A stretch of DNA of 64,000 nucleotides. Origin: Clostridia bacterium (lineage in GTDB: Bacteria > Bacillota > Clostridia > Lachnospirales > Lachnospiraceae). The notes beneath the pieces were generated by a model. That model was not told where the DNA came from and made no database searches. It saw only the letters and a list, made by a program, of their open reading frames with translations. The stretch is from positions 310,001-374,000 of the forward strand of contig CAJTAK010000002.1 of the NCBI GenBank assembly GCA_910574255.1, written 5' to 3'. Of the stretch, positions 26,355-37,691 are shown piece after piece (the stretch's first letter is position 1; each line of letters starts with the position of its first letter). A program made the position numbers and the translations under genes.

Positions 26355-28202
26355 TCAACAAGTGATATGCTCTTCTTCCAGCAATTCCTCCAAAAAACGT
26401 GACCGTTCCGCCCTCCGGTTAAAAAGCTTTTTCACTGAAAAAATATACAAAAGCTCTTTCGCCCTTGTCATAGCCACATAAAAGAGCCGCCGCTCTTCTT
26501 CAATATCTGCTTCCAAAAAAGCCCTTTTATGAGGTGTCACCTTCTCATTGGCATCCGGAATAAATACAATTCGATACTCCAGCCCCTTGCTGCTGTGCAT
26601 GGTAGCCAGCGACACGCTGTTGCTCTCCTTCTCCTGCTCTTTTGACTGGCGCTCCTGCTCCTTTCTATAATCTTCAATATGCCCAAACCATTCCTCAAAG
26701 GTCTTAAATCCCTTGGAAAGAGCCTGCAGCTCATCCAAAACCTCCAAAAGATCTTCCGGTTTTCGGTTACGATATTCCGCATATTCTTTAAGATACTCCT
26801 CATAGCCCACAATATTCCGAATATAATGAAGAGCGCCAAAAGGACTCAACCGCTCAATCATTTTCAAGTCCGACTGAAATTTCTCAATCCGTTCACAGAC
26901 CCAGGGCTTGTCCTCGTAACAGCACAAAAGCACCTCCCAGGCAATCTCTTCCTCCTCCAGACACTCCCGTCCGATGTAACGCTTGGGCCGGTTCATAATC
27001 TGCAGAAAATCACTGCGCTTCCTGCTGCCAAAAGCCATACGCACATATGTAAAAACATCTTTCGCAATCCAATGATCATATATATTCGGCAGCCGATCAC
27101 GCATCCGGAACGGAATCCCTGCGGACATCAGTTCCTCCACCAGATGCCTTGGCTGGGTATTGGTGCGGAAAAGCACCGCAATATCCGAGTAAGCACCGCC
27201 CTTATCCGCATAAGTGCGGATCTTATCCACAATACAGGCATTTTCTTCCTCCTGGGTAGGAAAATCATGCGTGAGGATCTGAAAGCCCGTATCTTTCGCC
27301 GCATGAATCTCCTTGGGAAATCGCTCCTGATTGTGGCCTATCACCTTTCCTGCACCCTTAACAATCTCCGGCGTAGAGCGGTAATTGGTATCCAGCACCA
27401 CACGTTCTGCTTTCGGGTAATCTTTCTCAAAATTCAGCATAATCCGGGGCTTTGCTCCCCGAAAACGGTAAATAGACTGATCATCATCCCCCACAATAAA
27501 GAGATTATCCTCCGGCGCCGCAAGGAGCCGCACAATATCATATTGAAGCTGATTGATATCCTGAAATTCATCCACCAGAATATACTGATATTTCCTCTGC
27601 CATGCCCCAAGAATATCCGGCCGTTCCTTTAATAATTCATAGCAGTACACCAGCATATCATCATAGTCAATGAGATTGCTCCGGCGCAGGCGGTTATCAT
27701 AATCATTGTAAATCCCCTTGAAAACAGCCGAATTGCAGGTAGATGCCTGATAGGTATTCAGATCGCTCCTCTCATTTTTCACCCGGCTGATTTCTGCCGC
27801 CACATCAGAAAGAAATTCCGCCTCGTCATCCAGTTCCAGCTTCGCTTTGCGAATACTGTCCCGAAGAAACTGGTACTTCTGCTCCTCCTTAAGAATATTT
27901 TCTGCCCCATAGCCATAAGCCAGCTTCAGGATCTGAAAAAAGACCGCATGAAAGGTTCCAAAGGACACAGCCGTTCCATCATTTTTTGTCTGGCGCAGAA
28001 AACGCTCACGCATCTCTCTTGCTGCCGCTCTTGTAAAAGTTATTACCAGGATTTGGGAGGGCTTTATCTTACAGTCCTCAATAAGATACCGGGTTCTCCG
28101 GGTAATTACGGTAGTCTTTCCGCTTCCCGGCCCGGCCAGAACCAGCAAGGGGCCGTCCACATGGGTGACAGCCCGCCGCTGTGCATTTGATAATTGATTC
28201 AT
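26355..28202 (-). CDS. UvrD/PcrA-type superfamily 1A DNA helicase
   Basis: A 615-residue 3'-5' helicase. Motif [22 protein letters not shown] then GSGKT near 27-33. Motif Ia [14 protein letters not shown]; motif [10 protein letters not shown] near 215; motif [16 protein letters not shown]; motif IV DTNYRS; motif [12 protein letters not shown] near 545; motif [19 protein letters not shown] near 583. It is shorter than PcrA (about 730-750), lacking part of the C-terminal region, so it is a UvrD-like helicase rather than PcrA itself. ATG overlaps the gltX stop (ATGA), implying co-translation. Confidence 0.9.
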   Translation of the reverse strand: MNQLSNAQRRAVTHVDGPLLVLAGPGSGKTTVITRRTRYLIEDCKIKPSQILVITFTRAAAREMRERFLRQTKNDGTAVSFGTFHAVFFQILKLAYGYGAENILKEEQKYQFLRDSIRKAKLELDDEAEFLSDVAAEISRVKNERSDLNTYQASTCNSAVFKGIYNDYDNRLRRSNLIDYDDMLVYCYELLKERPDILGAWQRKYQYILVDEFQDINQLQYDIVRLLAAPEDNLFIVGDDDQSIYRFRGAKPRIMLNFEKDYPKAERVVLDTNYRSTPEIVKGAGKVIGHNQERFPKEIHAAKDTGFQILTHDFPTQEEENACIVDKIRTYADKGGAYSDIAVLFRTNTQPRHLVEELMSAGIPFRMRDRLPNIYDHWIAKDVFTYVRMAFGSRKRSDFLQIMNRPKRYIGRECLEEEEIAWEVLLCCYEDKPWVCERIEKFQSDLKMIERLSPFGALHYIRNIVGYEEYLKEYAEYRNRKPEDLLEVLDELQALSKGFKTFEEWFGHIEDYRKEQERQSKEQEKESNSVSLATMHSSKGLEYRIVFIPDANEKVTPHKRAFLEADIEEERRLFYVAMTRAKELLYIFSVKKLFNRRAERSRFLEELLEEEHITC

Positions 28203-29659
28203 AGAATGTCCTTTTCCAGCATCTCAATGGCCTTGCGGATTCTTTTTAAGGATTCTTCCTTCCCTACAATCTCCATCATCTCCGTAGCGCCGCAGGGCGT
28301 CATCTGCTTGCCGGACACGGCCGTACGCACCGGCCAGAGCACATACCCATTCTTGCACCCCTTCTTTCCCACATAGTCAAGAAGCAATGCATACAGAGCA
28401 TCGTTGCTGTAATCCTCCTGCTCCTCCAAAACAGGCAAAAGCTCACGCAGCACCTCAAGAGAGGTCTCCGGTGTCGTCTTCATCTTCTTATGAGCATACA
28501 TAGCCGTATCATACTCCGGAAGCTCCTCAAAGAAATCAATCAGAGACGGAATATCCGGGAACACCTCAATCCTTGTCTTTACCATCTCCGCAATCTTTTT
28601 CAGATCATAGTCTTTGGTAAGCGCCTCCTTCAAATAAGGCAGCGCCATCTCATAAAAGGCATCAAAATCCATAGCCTTAATGTACTCACCGTTCATCCAT
28701 TTCAGCTTGGTAAAGTCAAATACCGAGGGCGCCTTGCTCATATGATGGTAATCAAAAATCTCTATCAGCTCCTGTAAGCTGTAGATCTCCCGGTCCTCCT
28801 CCGGGCTCCACCCAAGGAGGGCAACAAAATTAATAATCGCCTCCGGCAGAAATCCCTGCTCCAAAAGATCCTCAAAGGAGGAATGGCCGCAGCGCTTGGA
28901 CAGCTTCTTATGCTCCTCATCCGTAATCAGCGGACAATGAACATAAGTAGGAACCTCCCAGCCAAATGCCTCATAAAGCCGGTTATACTTCGGGGATGAG
29001 GACAGATACTCATTTCCCCGCACTACATGCGTGATCCCCATAAGATGATCGTCCACCACATTGGCAAAATTGTAGGTGGGATATCCGTCAGACTTAATAA
29101 GAATCATATCGTCCAGCTCTGCATTATCCACGCTGATTTCACCATAGATGTCATCCTGAAATACAGTCTTACCCTCCGTAGGATTATTCTGACGGATCAC
29201 ATAGGGAATGCCCGCTGCCAGCTTTTCCTCCACTTCCTCTTTGCTTAAAGACAGACAGTGCTTGTCATAAATGACAATCTCCTTGCCTGCCACTTCCGTC
29301 TTCAGGGACTCCAGACGCTCCTTGTCACAGAAGCAATAGTAAGCTTCTCCCTTGTCAATCAGCTTCTTGGCGTATTCCAAATAAATTCCGGAAGCCTGCC
29401 GCTCACTCTGGACATAGGGACCCACGCCCCCATCCTTGTCCGGGCCTTCGTCATGCTTAAGTCCTGCCTTTTCCAAAGTGCGGTAAATGATATCCACCGC
29501 TCCTTCTACCAGACGCTCCTGATCCGTATCCTCAATGCGGAGAAGAAAATCTCCTCCCTCATGCTTTGCAATCAAATATGCGTACAGCGCCGTTCTTAAA
29601 TTTCCCACATGCATTCTTCCTGTGGGGCTTGGCGCAAATCTTGTTCGAACCTTTCCCAT
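28199..29659 (-). CDS. gltX: Glutamyl-tRNA synthetase
   Basis: Charges tRNA-Glu (and possibly tRNA-Gln) with glutamate. The 486-residue class I synthetase shows the HIGH-region variant [18 protein letters not shown], the Glu-binding [10 protein letters not shown], and a KLSKR version of KMSKS near residue 252. The C-terminal anticodon-binding region ends in [24 protein letters not shown] lies before the ATG. First gene of an operon with the helicase. Confidence 0.95.
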   Translation of the reverse strand: MGKVRTRFAPSPTGRMHVGNLRTALYAYLIAKHEGGDFLLRIEDTDQERLVEGAVDIIYRTLEKAGLKHDEGPDKDGGVGPYVQSERQASGIYLEYAKKLIDKGEAYYCFCDKERLESLKTEVAGKEIVIYDKHCLSLSKEEVEEKLAAGIPYVIRQNNPTEGKTVFQDDIYGEISVDNAELDDMILIKSDGYPTYNFANVVDDHLMGITHVVRGNEYLSSSPKYNRLYEAFGWEVPTYVHCPLITDEEHKKLSKRCGHSSFEDLLEQGFLPEAIINFVALLGWSPEEDREIYSLQELIEIFDYHHMSKAPSVFDFTKLKWMNGEYIKAMDFDAFYEMALPYLKEALTKDYDLKKIAEMVKTRIEVFPDIPSLIDFFEELPEYDTAMYAHKKMKTTPETSLEVLRELLPVLEEQEDYSNDALYALLLDYVGKKGCKNGYVLWPVRTAVSGKQMTPCGATEMMEIVGKEESLKRIRKAIEMLEKDIL

Positions 29660-29685
29660 TCTCTTTCACTCCCTTGTTTTTCATT

Positions 29686-29800
29686 TCTGCAAACATGCCC
29701 TTCTCGCTAACGCTTATTACAGCACAGACGTAAAACGGCCTTGCCCGCCGTTCGCTGCTTACTAAATCTGCAAGCATGTTTTTCTCGTTAACGCTCATTA
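29686..29800 (-). repeat. Two direct degenerate repeats upstream of gltX
   Basis: TCTGCAAACATGCCCTTCTC...CTTATTA (29686-29719) and TCTGCAAGCATGTTTTTCTC...CTCATTA (29767-29800) are 34-base direct copies with an 81-base period. On the minus strand they form an open frame reading ISVNEKNMLADL ... ISVSEKGMFAEM that runs into gltX out of frame. Could be a leader element of the gltX transcript. Confidence 0.55.
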
Positions 29801-29851
29801 TATAATAAAGCCTTCCTGTTTACAAGACGTTTTTTATGCCAGAGCTTTTAG

Positions 29852-29879
29852 TTGTCTTTTTCGAAAAAATCTGTATACT
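29852..29879 (+). promoter_or_regulatory. Promoter of the L,D-transpeptidase gene
   Basis: TTGTCT (29852-29857) and TATACT (29874-29879) with a 16-base spacer, 37 bases before the ATG. Confidence 0.65.
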
Positions 29880-29915
29880 ATGATATAGAAGAATTTTTAA
29901 AGGACAAACAGGCTT

Positions 29916-31553
29916 ATGAACACAGAATTAAAACAAAATGAAGAAATTGAGCAGTCAAATAATCCTATTGAACCGGAAGAAGCTATTGAATCGGTTCTTG
30001 AAGAACCCAAAAAACGTTCGCTCACTTTACCACTGCTTATATGCATACCGGCCCTTTGCATATTGGCAGCTTATATGGCCGGTGTCTTCTACTATCAAAA
30101 CCATTTTGTTAACGGGATGGTAATTGACGAGATAGACGTATCAAAAATGTCTGTTTCGGATCTGGAATCACAGATACAGGAATATACTCTTCAAGTCGTG
30201 CAGCGCCAAGCTGACGGAACTTATCTGGAAGAAGAAATACCCGGAAAAGATATAGGACTTTCCTACTCTTCTACGGAACCATTTCAGAAAATCCTTCAGG
30301 CCCAGAACAACTGGCTGTGGTTTCTGAATCAGGGGCAGATCCATGAGATCGAGAATCTCATAACCTATGATGAAGCTTCCCTTAAAGCGGAGATTCAGAA
30401 TCTAAGCGGATTTGACAAGGACTTTGTCACTGCACCGGAAGATGCCTACATAACAGACTACGATCCCGAAAACGGATTCCAAATGGTAGATGAGATTCAG
30501 GGAAATCAGTTGAATCTAAGAAAAACACAGGAAGCAATTCAGGCCGCTGTAGATGAACTGGCCAAGGAAGTTAATCTGGATGAATCCGGCTGTTATGAAG
30601 AGCCAAGTGTTACCGTGGAAAATGAAGAACTGCAGGCAACCTTTGCCAAGCTTCAAAGCTACGCAGAAACCACCATTACTTACACGTTCGGAGAACAGAC
30701 AGAGGTACTGGACGGCAGCACAATCAGCGGCTGGCTTGACATAGACGGCTCCCAGATAACCCTCGATGAAACCAAGGTGGAGGAATATGTCTCCTCCCTC
30801 CGTAAAAAATACGATACGATTTTCCATCCCCGAACCTTCAAAACCAGCTATGGAACGGAAATTACAATTAAAAACGGCGACTATGGCTGGTGGATGGACA
30901 CGGAACAGGAAAACATCGAATTAACCGAGATGATTAAAAAAGGAGAAAGCGGAGAGCGGACTCCTGTTTATCGGCAGACTGCAGCCTCCTACGATACTCC
31001 GGATTACGGTGATACCTATGTAGAGATTAACCTTACCGCCCAACACCTGTTTCTCTATAAGGATGGGCAGAAGATTCTGGAATCTGATTTTGTATCCGGA
31101 AGCGTCATCCGGGGCTACAGTACGCCAGGCGGAATCTACGGGCTGACCTATAAGCAGCGAGACGCAACTCTCACAGGTGAAACCTATCGGACACCAGTCT
31201 CTTTCTGGATGCCCTTTAACAATAATATCGGCATGCATGACGCCACCTGGCGGAAACAATTCGGCGGAAACATTTATATCACCAACGGCTCTCATGGCTG
31301 TATCAACCTGCCCTATTCCGCCGCAAAAGAAATTTATGGATATATAGAAAAGGGTACGCCTGTTATTTGCTACTATCTTCCGGGGACAGAATCCGTTCCG
31401 GAGGTAATGCTGCCGGAAGATCCCAACAATCAGGAGGCCGCCGCTCCGGAAGAAGCCGTACCGGAACCGGCACCTGAGGAAGTGATACCAGAACCTGTGC
31501 CGCAAGAAGCGGTTCCGGATGAGAACCCCCAGGAGCCCGTACCTCAGGAGTAG
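29916..31553 (+). CDS. L,D-transpeptidase (YkuD) with peptidoglycan-binding domain
   Basis: A 545-residue membrane-anchored cell-wall cross-linking enzyme. Residues 1-30 are an acidic cytoplasmic tail and about 35-62 a single helix (LPLLICIPALCILAAYMAGVF). The extracellular part has two repeated PG-binding (YoaR-like, DUF4-strand) regions and the YkuD catalytic domain at about 370-485 with GIYGLTYKQ, MPFNNNIGMHDATW and the active-site NGSHGCINLP (catalytic His/Cys). The C-terminal 60 residues are a Pro/Glu/Val-rich repeat (PEPAPEEVIPEPVPQEAVP), possibly wall-spanning. Forms 3-3 cross-links or attaches ligands to peptidoglycan. Confidence 0.9.
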   Translation: MNTELKQNEEIEQSNNPIEPEEAIESVLEEPKKRSLTLPLLICIPALCILAAYMAGVFYYQNHFVNGMVIDEIDVSKMSVSDLESQIQEYTLQVVQRQADGTYLEEEIPGKDIGLSYSSTEPFQKILQAQNNWLWFLNQGQIHEIENLITYDEASLKAEIQNLSGFDKDFVTAPEDAYITDYDPENGFQMVDEIQGNQLNLRKTQEAIQAAVDELAKEVNLDESGCYEEPSVTVENEELQATFAKLQSYAETTITYTFGEQTEVLDGSTISGWLDIDGSQITLDETKVEEYVSSLRKKYDTIFHPRTFKTSYGTEITIKNGDYGWWMDTEQENIELTEMIKKGESGERTPVYRQTAASYDTPDYGDTYVEINLTAQHLFLYKDGQKILESDFVSGSVIRGYSTPGGIYGLTYKQRDATLTGETYRTPVSFWMPFNNNIGMHDATWRKQFGGNIYITNGSHGCINLPYSAAKEIYGYIEKGTPVICYYLPGTESVPEVMLPEDPNNQEAAAPEEAVPEPAPEEVIPEPVPQEAVPDENPQEPVPQE

Positions 31554-31697
31554 CGCCTAACCACAGCAAATCCCACGGGTTACTACTTGTAGAAATACAT
31601 ATAAAGAACACATTTTAACAAACGAAGTCCATCTCGAAGATGGTGTGATTTCTTTCATTGCATTGAACCACATAGTGAAAAATAACGATTAATTTTA

Positions 31698-31741
31698 AAC
31701 AGCGTGTCCTGTTTTTTACTAAACATGACACGCTGTTTTTA
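31698..31741. terminator. Bidirectional terminator between ldt and ftsH
   Basis: AAACAGCGTGTC pairs with GACACGCTGTTT, followed by TTTTTA on the plus strand and, on the other strand, by TTTAAAATT. Lies between convergent genes. Confidence 0.8.
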
Positions 31742-31786
31742 AAGCAAATCCACATGGGCTTCATTGGCCAACCATCACAAATAAAG

Positions 31787-33637
31787 CTATTCCTGCGCTT
31801 CCATTGCTACTGCAAATTTCGGCTCCGTCTCCAAAATCTCCATAAACTCTTCCCCGGTAATGGTCTCTTTCTCATAAAGGAACTTTGCAATCTCATGGAG
31901 CTTGGAGAGATTCTCAGTCAGAAGCTTCCCTGCCTTTTCATGCTGCTCCTTAACAATCTCCACCACTTTCTTATCAATCAGCGCAGCCGTCTCGTTGGAG
32001 CAGGCCAGAGAGGTATCCCCTCCCAGATATTGATTGTTCACTGTCTCCATGGCCACCATGTCAAATTCCTCTGTCATGCCAAACCGTGCAACCATGGCTC
32101 TTGCAAGCTTGGTGGCCTGCTCGATATCATTGGAGGCTCCCGTGGTAATAGAATGGAAAATCAGCTCTTCTGCTACCCGTCCGCCTGTGTAGGTGGCAAT
32201 CTTATTCTCCAGCTCTTCCCTTGTCATCAGGTTATGTTCCCCCTCTTCCACCTGCATGGTATAGCCCAGGGCACCAGAAGTTCGGGGAATAATGGTAATC
32301 TTGTGCACGGGAGCAGAATGATTCTGCAAAGCCGCCACAAGAGCATGTCCCACTTCATGATAGGACACAATCAGCTTCTCCTTGTCAGAGAGCACCTTAT
32401 TTTTCTTCTGGTAGCCTGCAATAACCACCTCAACGCTCTCCTCCAAATCACTCTGAATCACATACTTTCTTCCCTGGCGCACAGCCCGAAGAGCCCCCTC
32501 ATTGATCATATTGGCAAGCTCCGCACCGGAGGCTCCTGCTGCGGCACGGGCAATGGCATTGAAATCCACATCCTCCGCAAGCTTAATTTTCTTAGCATGC
32601 ACCTTTAAGATATCCTCCCGTCCTTTCAGATCCGGAAGCTCCACAGGCACTCTCCGGTCAAACCGCCCCGGACGAAGGAGCGCCGGATCCAAGGATTCCG
32701 GACGGTTGGTAGCTGCCAGGATAATAACACCTTTGCGCCCGTCAAAACCGTCCATCTCCGTCAGAAGCTGATTTAAGGTCTGCTCCCTCTCGTCATTGCC
32801 TCCCATTCCGCCGCCGTCACGCTTCTTTCCGATGGTATCAATCTCATCAATAAACACAATACAGGGCGCTTTCTCATTGGCCTGCTTAAACAGATCCCGA
32901 ACCTTAGCCGCACCCATACCCACGAACATTTCCACAAATTCCGAACCGGAGATAGAGAAGAAAGGAACCTCTGCCTCTCCTGCCACCGCCTTTGCAAGTA
33001 AAGTCTTACCCGTACCTGGAGGGCCTGCCAACAAGGCTCCCTTGGGCATAGAAGCGCCGATCTCCGCATATTTTTCCGGATTATGCAGAAAATCCACGAT
33101 CTCCGTAAGAATCTCCTTGGCCTCATCCTCCCCGGCTACATCCGTAAATTTGATTCCGGTAGTGGATTCCACATAAATCTTGGCATTGCTCTTCCCAAAG
33201 GTCATGGCATTGCCCATAGGACCGCCCATACGCTTTGTGAAACTGCGCATCAAAAGCTGTCCGATGACAATCATGATGATAAAGGGAAGCAGGGAAACCA
33301 AAAAAGACATCAAGGGAGAAGGCCCCTCCACAATCTCTGTTCCAAATACCGCTCCGGCCTCATGAAGACGGTCTACCAGATTGGGATCATTAAAAATACC
33401 CGTTTTATAATAGTTGGTAGATTCTGCCGTATCTGAAAAGATAATCTGATTATCCTCCACCTGAACCTCTTTGATCTGCTTTGCATCAATCATATTCAGG
33501 AAAGTATCATAGCCTACCTGAGTTACCTTGGGGGACAGCGCCTTTGGAATAAACAGTGTATTCAGCAGAATCATTACCAACAAGACAATCACATAGTAAT
33601 ACAGAAATGGTTTTTTGGGATTTTTTACTTCCTTCAC
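31787..33637 (-). CDS. ftsH: ATP-dependent zinc metalloprotease FtsH
   Basis: Membrane-bound AAA+ protease that degrades misfolded and regulatory proteins. The 616-residue product has two transmembrane helices (about 10-30 and 110-130) flanking a short extracellular domain. The AAA domain has Walker [14 protein letters not shown] near 205 and Walker [12 protein letters not shown] near 260. The second region of homology is [20 protein letters not shown]. The zinc site is [10 protein letters not shown] near 427. GGAGAAAAT lies before the ATG. Length and motifs are normal. Confidence 0.97.
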   Translation of the reverse strand: MKEVKNPKKPFLYYYVIVLLVMILLNTLFIPKALSPKVTQVGYDTFLNMIDAKQIKEVQVEDNQIIFSDTAESTNYYKTGIFNDPNLVDRLHEAGAVFGTEIVEGPSPLMSFLVSLLPFIIMIVIGQLLMRSFTKRMGGPMGNAMTFGKSNAKIYVESTTGIKFTDVAGEDEAKEILTEIVDFLHNPEKYAEIGASMPKGALLAGPPGTGKTLLAKAVAGEAEVPFFSISGSEFVEMFVGMGAAKVRDLFKQANEKAPCIVFIDEIDTIGKKRDGGGMGGNDEREQTLNQLLTEMDGFDGRKGVIILAATNRPESLDPALLRPGRFDRRVPVELPDLKGREDILKVHAKKIKLAEDVDFNAIARAAAGASGAELANMINEGALRAVRQGRKYVIQSDLEESVEVVIAGYQKKNKVLSDKEKLIVSYHEVGHALVAALQNHSAPVHKITIIPRTSGALGYTMQVEEGEHNLMTREELENKIATYTGGRVAEELIFHSITTGASNDIEQATKLARAMVARFGMTEEFDMVAMETVNNQYLGGDTSLACSNETAALIDKKVVEIVKEQHEKAGKLLTENLSKLHEIAKFLYEKETITGEEFMEILETEPKFAVAMEAQE

Positions 33638-33864
33638 GGATTTTCTCCTTTTTGTAAACAGAAATTAATATCTTCTCATTTATTTTTGCAAACAACGGGC
33701 TAAATATGCATATTTGACTAAAAGGCAGTGTATCACTTAGAAACCTGCGAATCAATGAAAGAAGTGTAAAACAATTCTTAAATTTTTATAATACACGCTC
33801 TTGCCTTCAATATAAAATATATGCAGAGGCATCTTCTTTTAACTTTCTGCAAATATCCAGAAAT

Positions 33865-33905
33865 CAGCCCTATGAAAATGGTGATTTTTCACAAGGCTGA
33901 TTCCT
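33865..33905 (-). terminator. Hairpin after the surface-protein gene
   Basis: AATCAGCC...TGAAAA pairs with TTTTTCA...GGCTGATT in the 3' flank of the minus-strand gene. The T-run is weak. Intergenic 33638-33864 otherwise holds only AT-rich sequence and the ftsH promoter region. Confidence 0.5.
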
Positions 33906-33932
33906 TAAATTTAAACTCAATCTTGTAATTGT

Positions 33933-36900
33933 TTATCTATACTTCCTTCTGTACCCGGCAGCACACAGATACCCAAACATACCCGCAGACAAAAACATCA
34001 GCAGCAGATATGCTAAAACAGGGCTTGCATCGGCTGTCTTGGGGCTATTGACGCCTGTACCCGTGCTTGCCGTATTCAGTTTTCCTGTCTCTGCCCATCC
34101 AACTGAAACCGGGGACAGACCGTTAACCTTAAACTGCAGTCCGTCTGCGGTCTTTGTCACCGAAGGGTATTCAATCTCTCCTGGCTTATGTCCGTTCATC
34201 TCTTCCGTAAACATATGGCTCACAATAAAATCATGTTTATTTCGGTCTGTCCCGCTGGGATAAGGAATGGTCACAGTTAAGCCATCCTTTGGGAAATTAT
34301 CCTTATCCGCCGTCTTCCATCCGGCATTATTGATGTTTACCATAAGAGTAACATCATAAACCGCAATCCGTTCCTGAGTAACGCCTGCCGCTTTCTTCTG
34401 GAGCTCCTGCTTTATCTGGGCTTCAATTTTTGCTGCTGTATTCAGACTTTCAATATCACTGAACGTCTGGGGTACCTGAGCGATTCCTGTTTCCATTGAC
34501 AGGCTGTACTGTACATTATCTGAACCGTTTGCACTTCCCCCGGAGCCTGAAGATGAATTATTATTGTTATTATTATTGTTATTATTATTGCTGCTGTTGC
34601 TGTTATTGCTGTTGTTGCTTCCTGAACCTGAATTCTGATCCGCCGACAATGCCGTTATTGTAACTGTCACATCAAAAGCCTGATAATCTGTTGATTCTGT
34701 TATTGGTATGGTGATTACCGCTGTCTTTCCCGCTTTTGCATTGTCATTCACCATGCTGTAGGATATATTAGCGCCGCTCAGCGTTGGCGTACTTGTAAAG
34801 ATCTGATCCCGATCCTCTACACGGATGGTTCCAAGCTTATAGCCGGCCGGAAACAGGGATGATACACTAAAGGAGGCAGATGAACCGCATTTTGCCGATA
34901 CAGACATGTTTTTTGTTCCTGCATAGCTTCCTTTATCAATAACAAAAGAAGCCTCCACAGCAGGGCTCCATGTGTAGTTGCCCCCGTTTTTCGGCTTAAC
35001 AGACACCTTCGCTGTTCCGACGCCTCTGTTATTGCTGAGCACCATGTCATAATCTGACTGTGCCAGAACGTCCGAACCGTCCGCCACGGTCAATGCAGGG
35101 GTGACAGCGCTGCCTGTATAACTGTAGCTTCCGGAAACACTCACCGTTGGAGTAATGGCTTTCGGCGTTATCTCACCCGGAATCTCCAGGCTATTGCTGC
35201 CCAGCTCATAATTCTTAGCTCCTAAACCATCCAGTTCAAGCGTTGCCGTTACTTTATCCTGACCGCTTACATTGGGATCCCCATAGGCCGCAGGGGTTAC
35301 TGTAATGTCCAAAGTTCCTTCGTCACCCACCACGATATTCCGGAGCGCAAGATCACCTACTGCTGTTCCCGGAGCCCGCGTCTTATCATAAACCTTACTG
35401 ATCTTACAGCTTCCGGCCTCCACGATAACGGTGCGCTTTTTCACATCCACGCTGCCGGAACAGACAATCTCATTCGCATACTCTTTTCCGTCTATTGTGC
35501 CATTGTAAAGAACCTGAAAGCTCTGTCCCATCCCAGCCTCAGGCATGCCGCTCTTACTCAGTGTAAAATGTCCCGGGGTACTATCCGTACTGCTGCCCAC
35601 TTTTGTAGTAATATTTCCAATCTTTACAATATCCGCCCAGGAGTCGCCATAAACCGCATCATTTTTGATAGTCACTGCATTATCGATTGCGGCCGGAGCG
35701 CTGCCCACCAAAAACTCAATCAACTTCACCGTGAACTCGATTGTACCATTCTTTGCATTGTAATCGCTGTTCTTTGGCTGAAAGGCATAGGAAATTGTTC
35801 CGCTTCTGTCCTCCGGCAGCTTTGCAAGCTCTGTCTTCAACGCTTCATAAGTAGTATATGTTCTGTTATTATAGGTGTAAGTGAGCGTTCCCTCAACACT
35901 GTTTCCCTCCGCATCCGTAAACTTCGGTTCAATAAAGTCTCCCGTTCCCGGACGAATATTCTGCTTTTCATTTACAGCCACAATGCAGTCCCCGGCAGAA
36001 ATCTCCAGTGTATTACCTGTAAATGCAATGGTATAATTGGGATTTTCCTGCTCTGTAAGTCCTCCCTGCAGGATGCTGTAGCTTCCGACGCTCTCACCGT
36101 TCTGACGCTCCAGAGCGCCCGCTAACGGACAGCCCTCAACAACTCCCTGCGCTGTATAGGTTAATTCCGGATCCGGCTGACCATAAGCTTTACTCTGAGG
36201 ATCTGCTTTGACTGTGATCGATTTCTTTTTTACCGTTACCTCCACCAAAACATTTACAGCATTATATTGAGAGTCATCCGGGATAAATACTGCTTTTAAT
36301 GAATTTTTTCCGACAGTTCCGTAAGAAGTCACTTCATCTGACCACTTAAATTTACCCTGCACTCTCTGATTGCCTGCATTTTCCGCAGAGCCGCCCCGAA
36401 GGATGTTTTCGCTTACCGCATCGCCAAAGGTCACATCTCCTGCTGTGGGCGCTTGAATCTTCAATTCCTGAGACGGGTCCTCCTCATACGGCTTTTCGGC
36501 CAGCTTAAGTACATCTCCCAGCAGTCCCTGCTGATCCCCACTGTATTTGTAGCTGATTTTCCTATTATTGATAGAAAATGTATATCCATTCTCTATGGAG
36601 CCATCTGTACCGGTCAAAAACAATTTATCGGATGCTCCGATTGTCCCCGTATCACAGTTCGTCACATCTACCAGATAACTTTTGCCGTTCAGTGTCACAA
36701 TATTCCACATATGGCTGCCGGCGCCTTTGCCGCCGTCCATTGTTCCGGTAACTGTATAGCAGGCTGCATTGCTGAAAAAGGACAGATCACACAGATACTG
36801 AAATGCCTTGGAATAGCCCTCGCATACCACATTGGTATTTGAATTGTCGTCAAATACCCATATTAACTGCCAAGGATTGCCATAGGGGGTGGCGCTTACC

Positions 36901-37628
36901 GTTGCATTTGTATTGTAAGCAGCCCTGTCGCAGATTTCTTTCAGGTAAGCCTTCAGCTTATTATAATCTGACTGATTCTCATATTTCTTGACAATACTCT
37001 GTGCCGTATTTACTGCTTTATCCACAGCCCCTGTCTTTGAACGATCTACCGTATAGCTGTCAGCTCCTTGATAGTCCATAGCAACCTTTAAGGAAAAGGT
37101 TATATATTCAGCTAGGGCATCGTTATTCTTCGGCCCCCATGTGATTTTATATCCGGCCGTTTTGTCATACCAGTACAAATCATAGGGACAGTCCATTAAT
37201 AGATATGATATAACCTTTCTTACCGCTTCTTCCACCTGTGAGCTTTTAAGTGATGCAAAACCGCTCACTGTAACTTCCGAGGAAATCTTCCTCCCTGCCG
37301 CAATCTCTTCTGCATGGACTTTCAGCGCCTCATAAATAGCCTTTTCATCCCCCGTCAGCCTTGCTGCACCCAGGTTCCCATAGAACGCCGTTTCCTGGTC
37401 CAGCTCCTCATAAGCCCTCTGATACAGATACCCTTCCAGCAGTTCATCCTGATCCGGCAGTTCTTCTTCCAATAGAATTGTTTCAGCAAAGTCCTCATCC
37501 GCTGCCAAACCGCCATTCTGTGCTCCGGCCCACGCATGCAGCGTCCCTGTCTCTGTACTGCTTTCAATCACCGCTGCCAAAAGTATCAACGCCAGTCCTT
37601 TTTTTAATCTATACTTCCATTTTTTCAT
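33933..37628 (-). CDS. Sortase-anchored surface protein with transglutaminase-like and MBG domains
   Basis: A 1231-residue secreted protein. A signal peptide (KKGLALILLAAVIESST) starts it. About residues 110-385 form a transglutaminase-like domain with a full Cys-His-Asp triad: NVVCEGYSKAFQYL, GSHMWNIV and LVDVTNCD. MBG/YDG-type beta repeats follow (KADPQSKAYGQPDPELTY; ISKVYDKTRAPGTAV; SGSYSYTGSAVTPAL). Near 1030 is an Asn/Ser low-complexity linker, then a domain of about 150 residues, then a sorting signal SPKTADASP, a hydrophobic segment and RRKYR. ATG at 37628 has AAGGG upstream. Probably a cross-linking or protease-like wall protein; activity not shown. Confidence 0.82.
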   Translation of the reverse strand: MKKWKYRLKKGLALILLAAVIESSTETGTLHAWAGAQNGGLAADEDFAETILLEEELPDQDELLEGYLYQRAYEELDQETAFYGNLGAARLTGDEKAIYEALKVHAEEIAAGRKISSEVTVSGFASLKSSQVEEAVRKVISYLLMDCPYDLYWYDKTAGYKITWGPKNNDALAEYITFSLKVAMDYQGADSYTVDRSKTGAVDKAVNTAQSIVKKYENQSDYNKLKAYLKEICDRAAYNTNATVSATPYGNPWQLIWVFDDNSNTNVVCEGYSKAFQYLCDLSFFSNAACYTVTGTMDGGKGAGSHMWNIVTLNGKSYLVDVTNCDTGTIGASDKLFLTGTDGSIENGYTFSINNRKISYKYSGDQQGLLGDVLKLAEKPYEEDPSQELKIQAPTAGDVTFGDAVSENILRGGSAENAGNQRVQGKFKWSDEVTSYGTVGKNSLKAVFIPDDSQYNAVNVLVEVTVKKKSITVKADPQSKAYGQPDPELTYTAQGVVEGCPLAGALERQNGESVGSYSILQGGLTEQENPNYTIAFTGNTLEISAGDCIVAVNEKQNIRPGTGDFIEPKFTDAEGNSVEGTLTYTYNNRTYTTYEALKTELAKLPEDRSGTISYAFQPKNSDYNAKNGTIEFTVKLIEFLVGSAPAAIDNAVTIKNDAVYGDSWADIVKIGNITTKVGSSTDSTPGHFTLSKSGMPEAGMGQSFQVLYNGTIDGKEYANEIVCSGSVDVKKRTVIVEAGSCKISKVYDKTRAPGTAVGDLALRNIVVGDEGTLDITVTPAAYGDPNVSGQDKVTATLELDGLGAKNYELGSNSLEIPGEITPKAITPTVSVSGSYSYTGSAVTPALTVADGSDVLAQSDYDMVLSNNRGVGTAKVSVKPKNGGNYTWSPAVEASFVIDKGSYAGTKNMSVSAKCGSSASFSVSSLFPAGYKLGTIRVEDRDQIFTSTPTLSGANISYSMVNDNAKAGKTAVITIPITESTDYQAFDVTVTITALSADQNSGSGSNNSNNSNSSNNNNNNNNNNNSSSGSGGSANGSDNVQYSLSMETGIAQVPQTFSDIESLNTAAKIEAQIKQELQKKAAGVTQERIAVYDVTLMVNINNAGWKTADKDNFPKDGLTVTIPYPSGTDRNKHDFIVSHMFTEEMNGHKPGEIEYPSVTKTADGLQFKVNGLSPVSVGWAETGKLNTASTGTGVNSPKTADASPVLAYLLLMFLSAGMFGYLCAAGYRRKYR

Positions 37629-37691
37629 TGCATTCCCTTCTCTCAATAACATTCAGCATATATATTTCCTGCACAATTTCTGTATATTGCT

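Noticed and set aside
29559-29798. 79-codon ORF overlapping the gltX start
   Set aside because: It is the direct-repeat leader read into gltX out of frame; treated as a repeat, not a gene.
29660-29915. T-box leader for gltX
   Set aside because: No specifier loop, T-box sequence or terminator/antiterminator pair found.
34550-34625. Trinucleotide repeat (ATT/GTT run) as a microsatellite of interest
   Set aside because: It encodes the Asn/Ser linker of the surface protein; ordinary low-complexity coding sequence, though its length may vary between strains.
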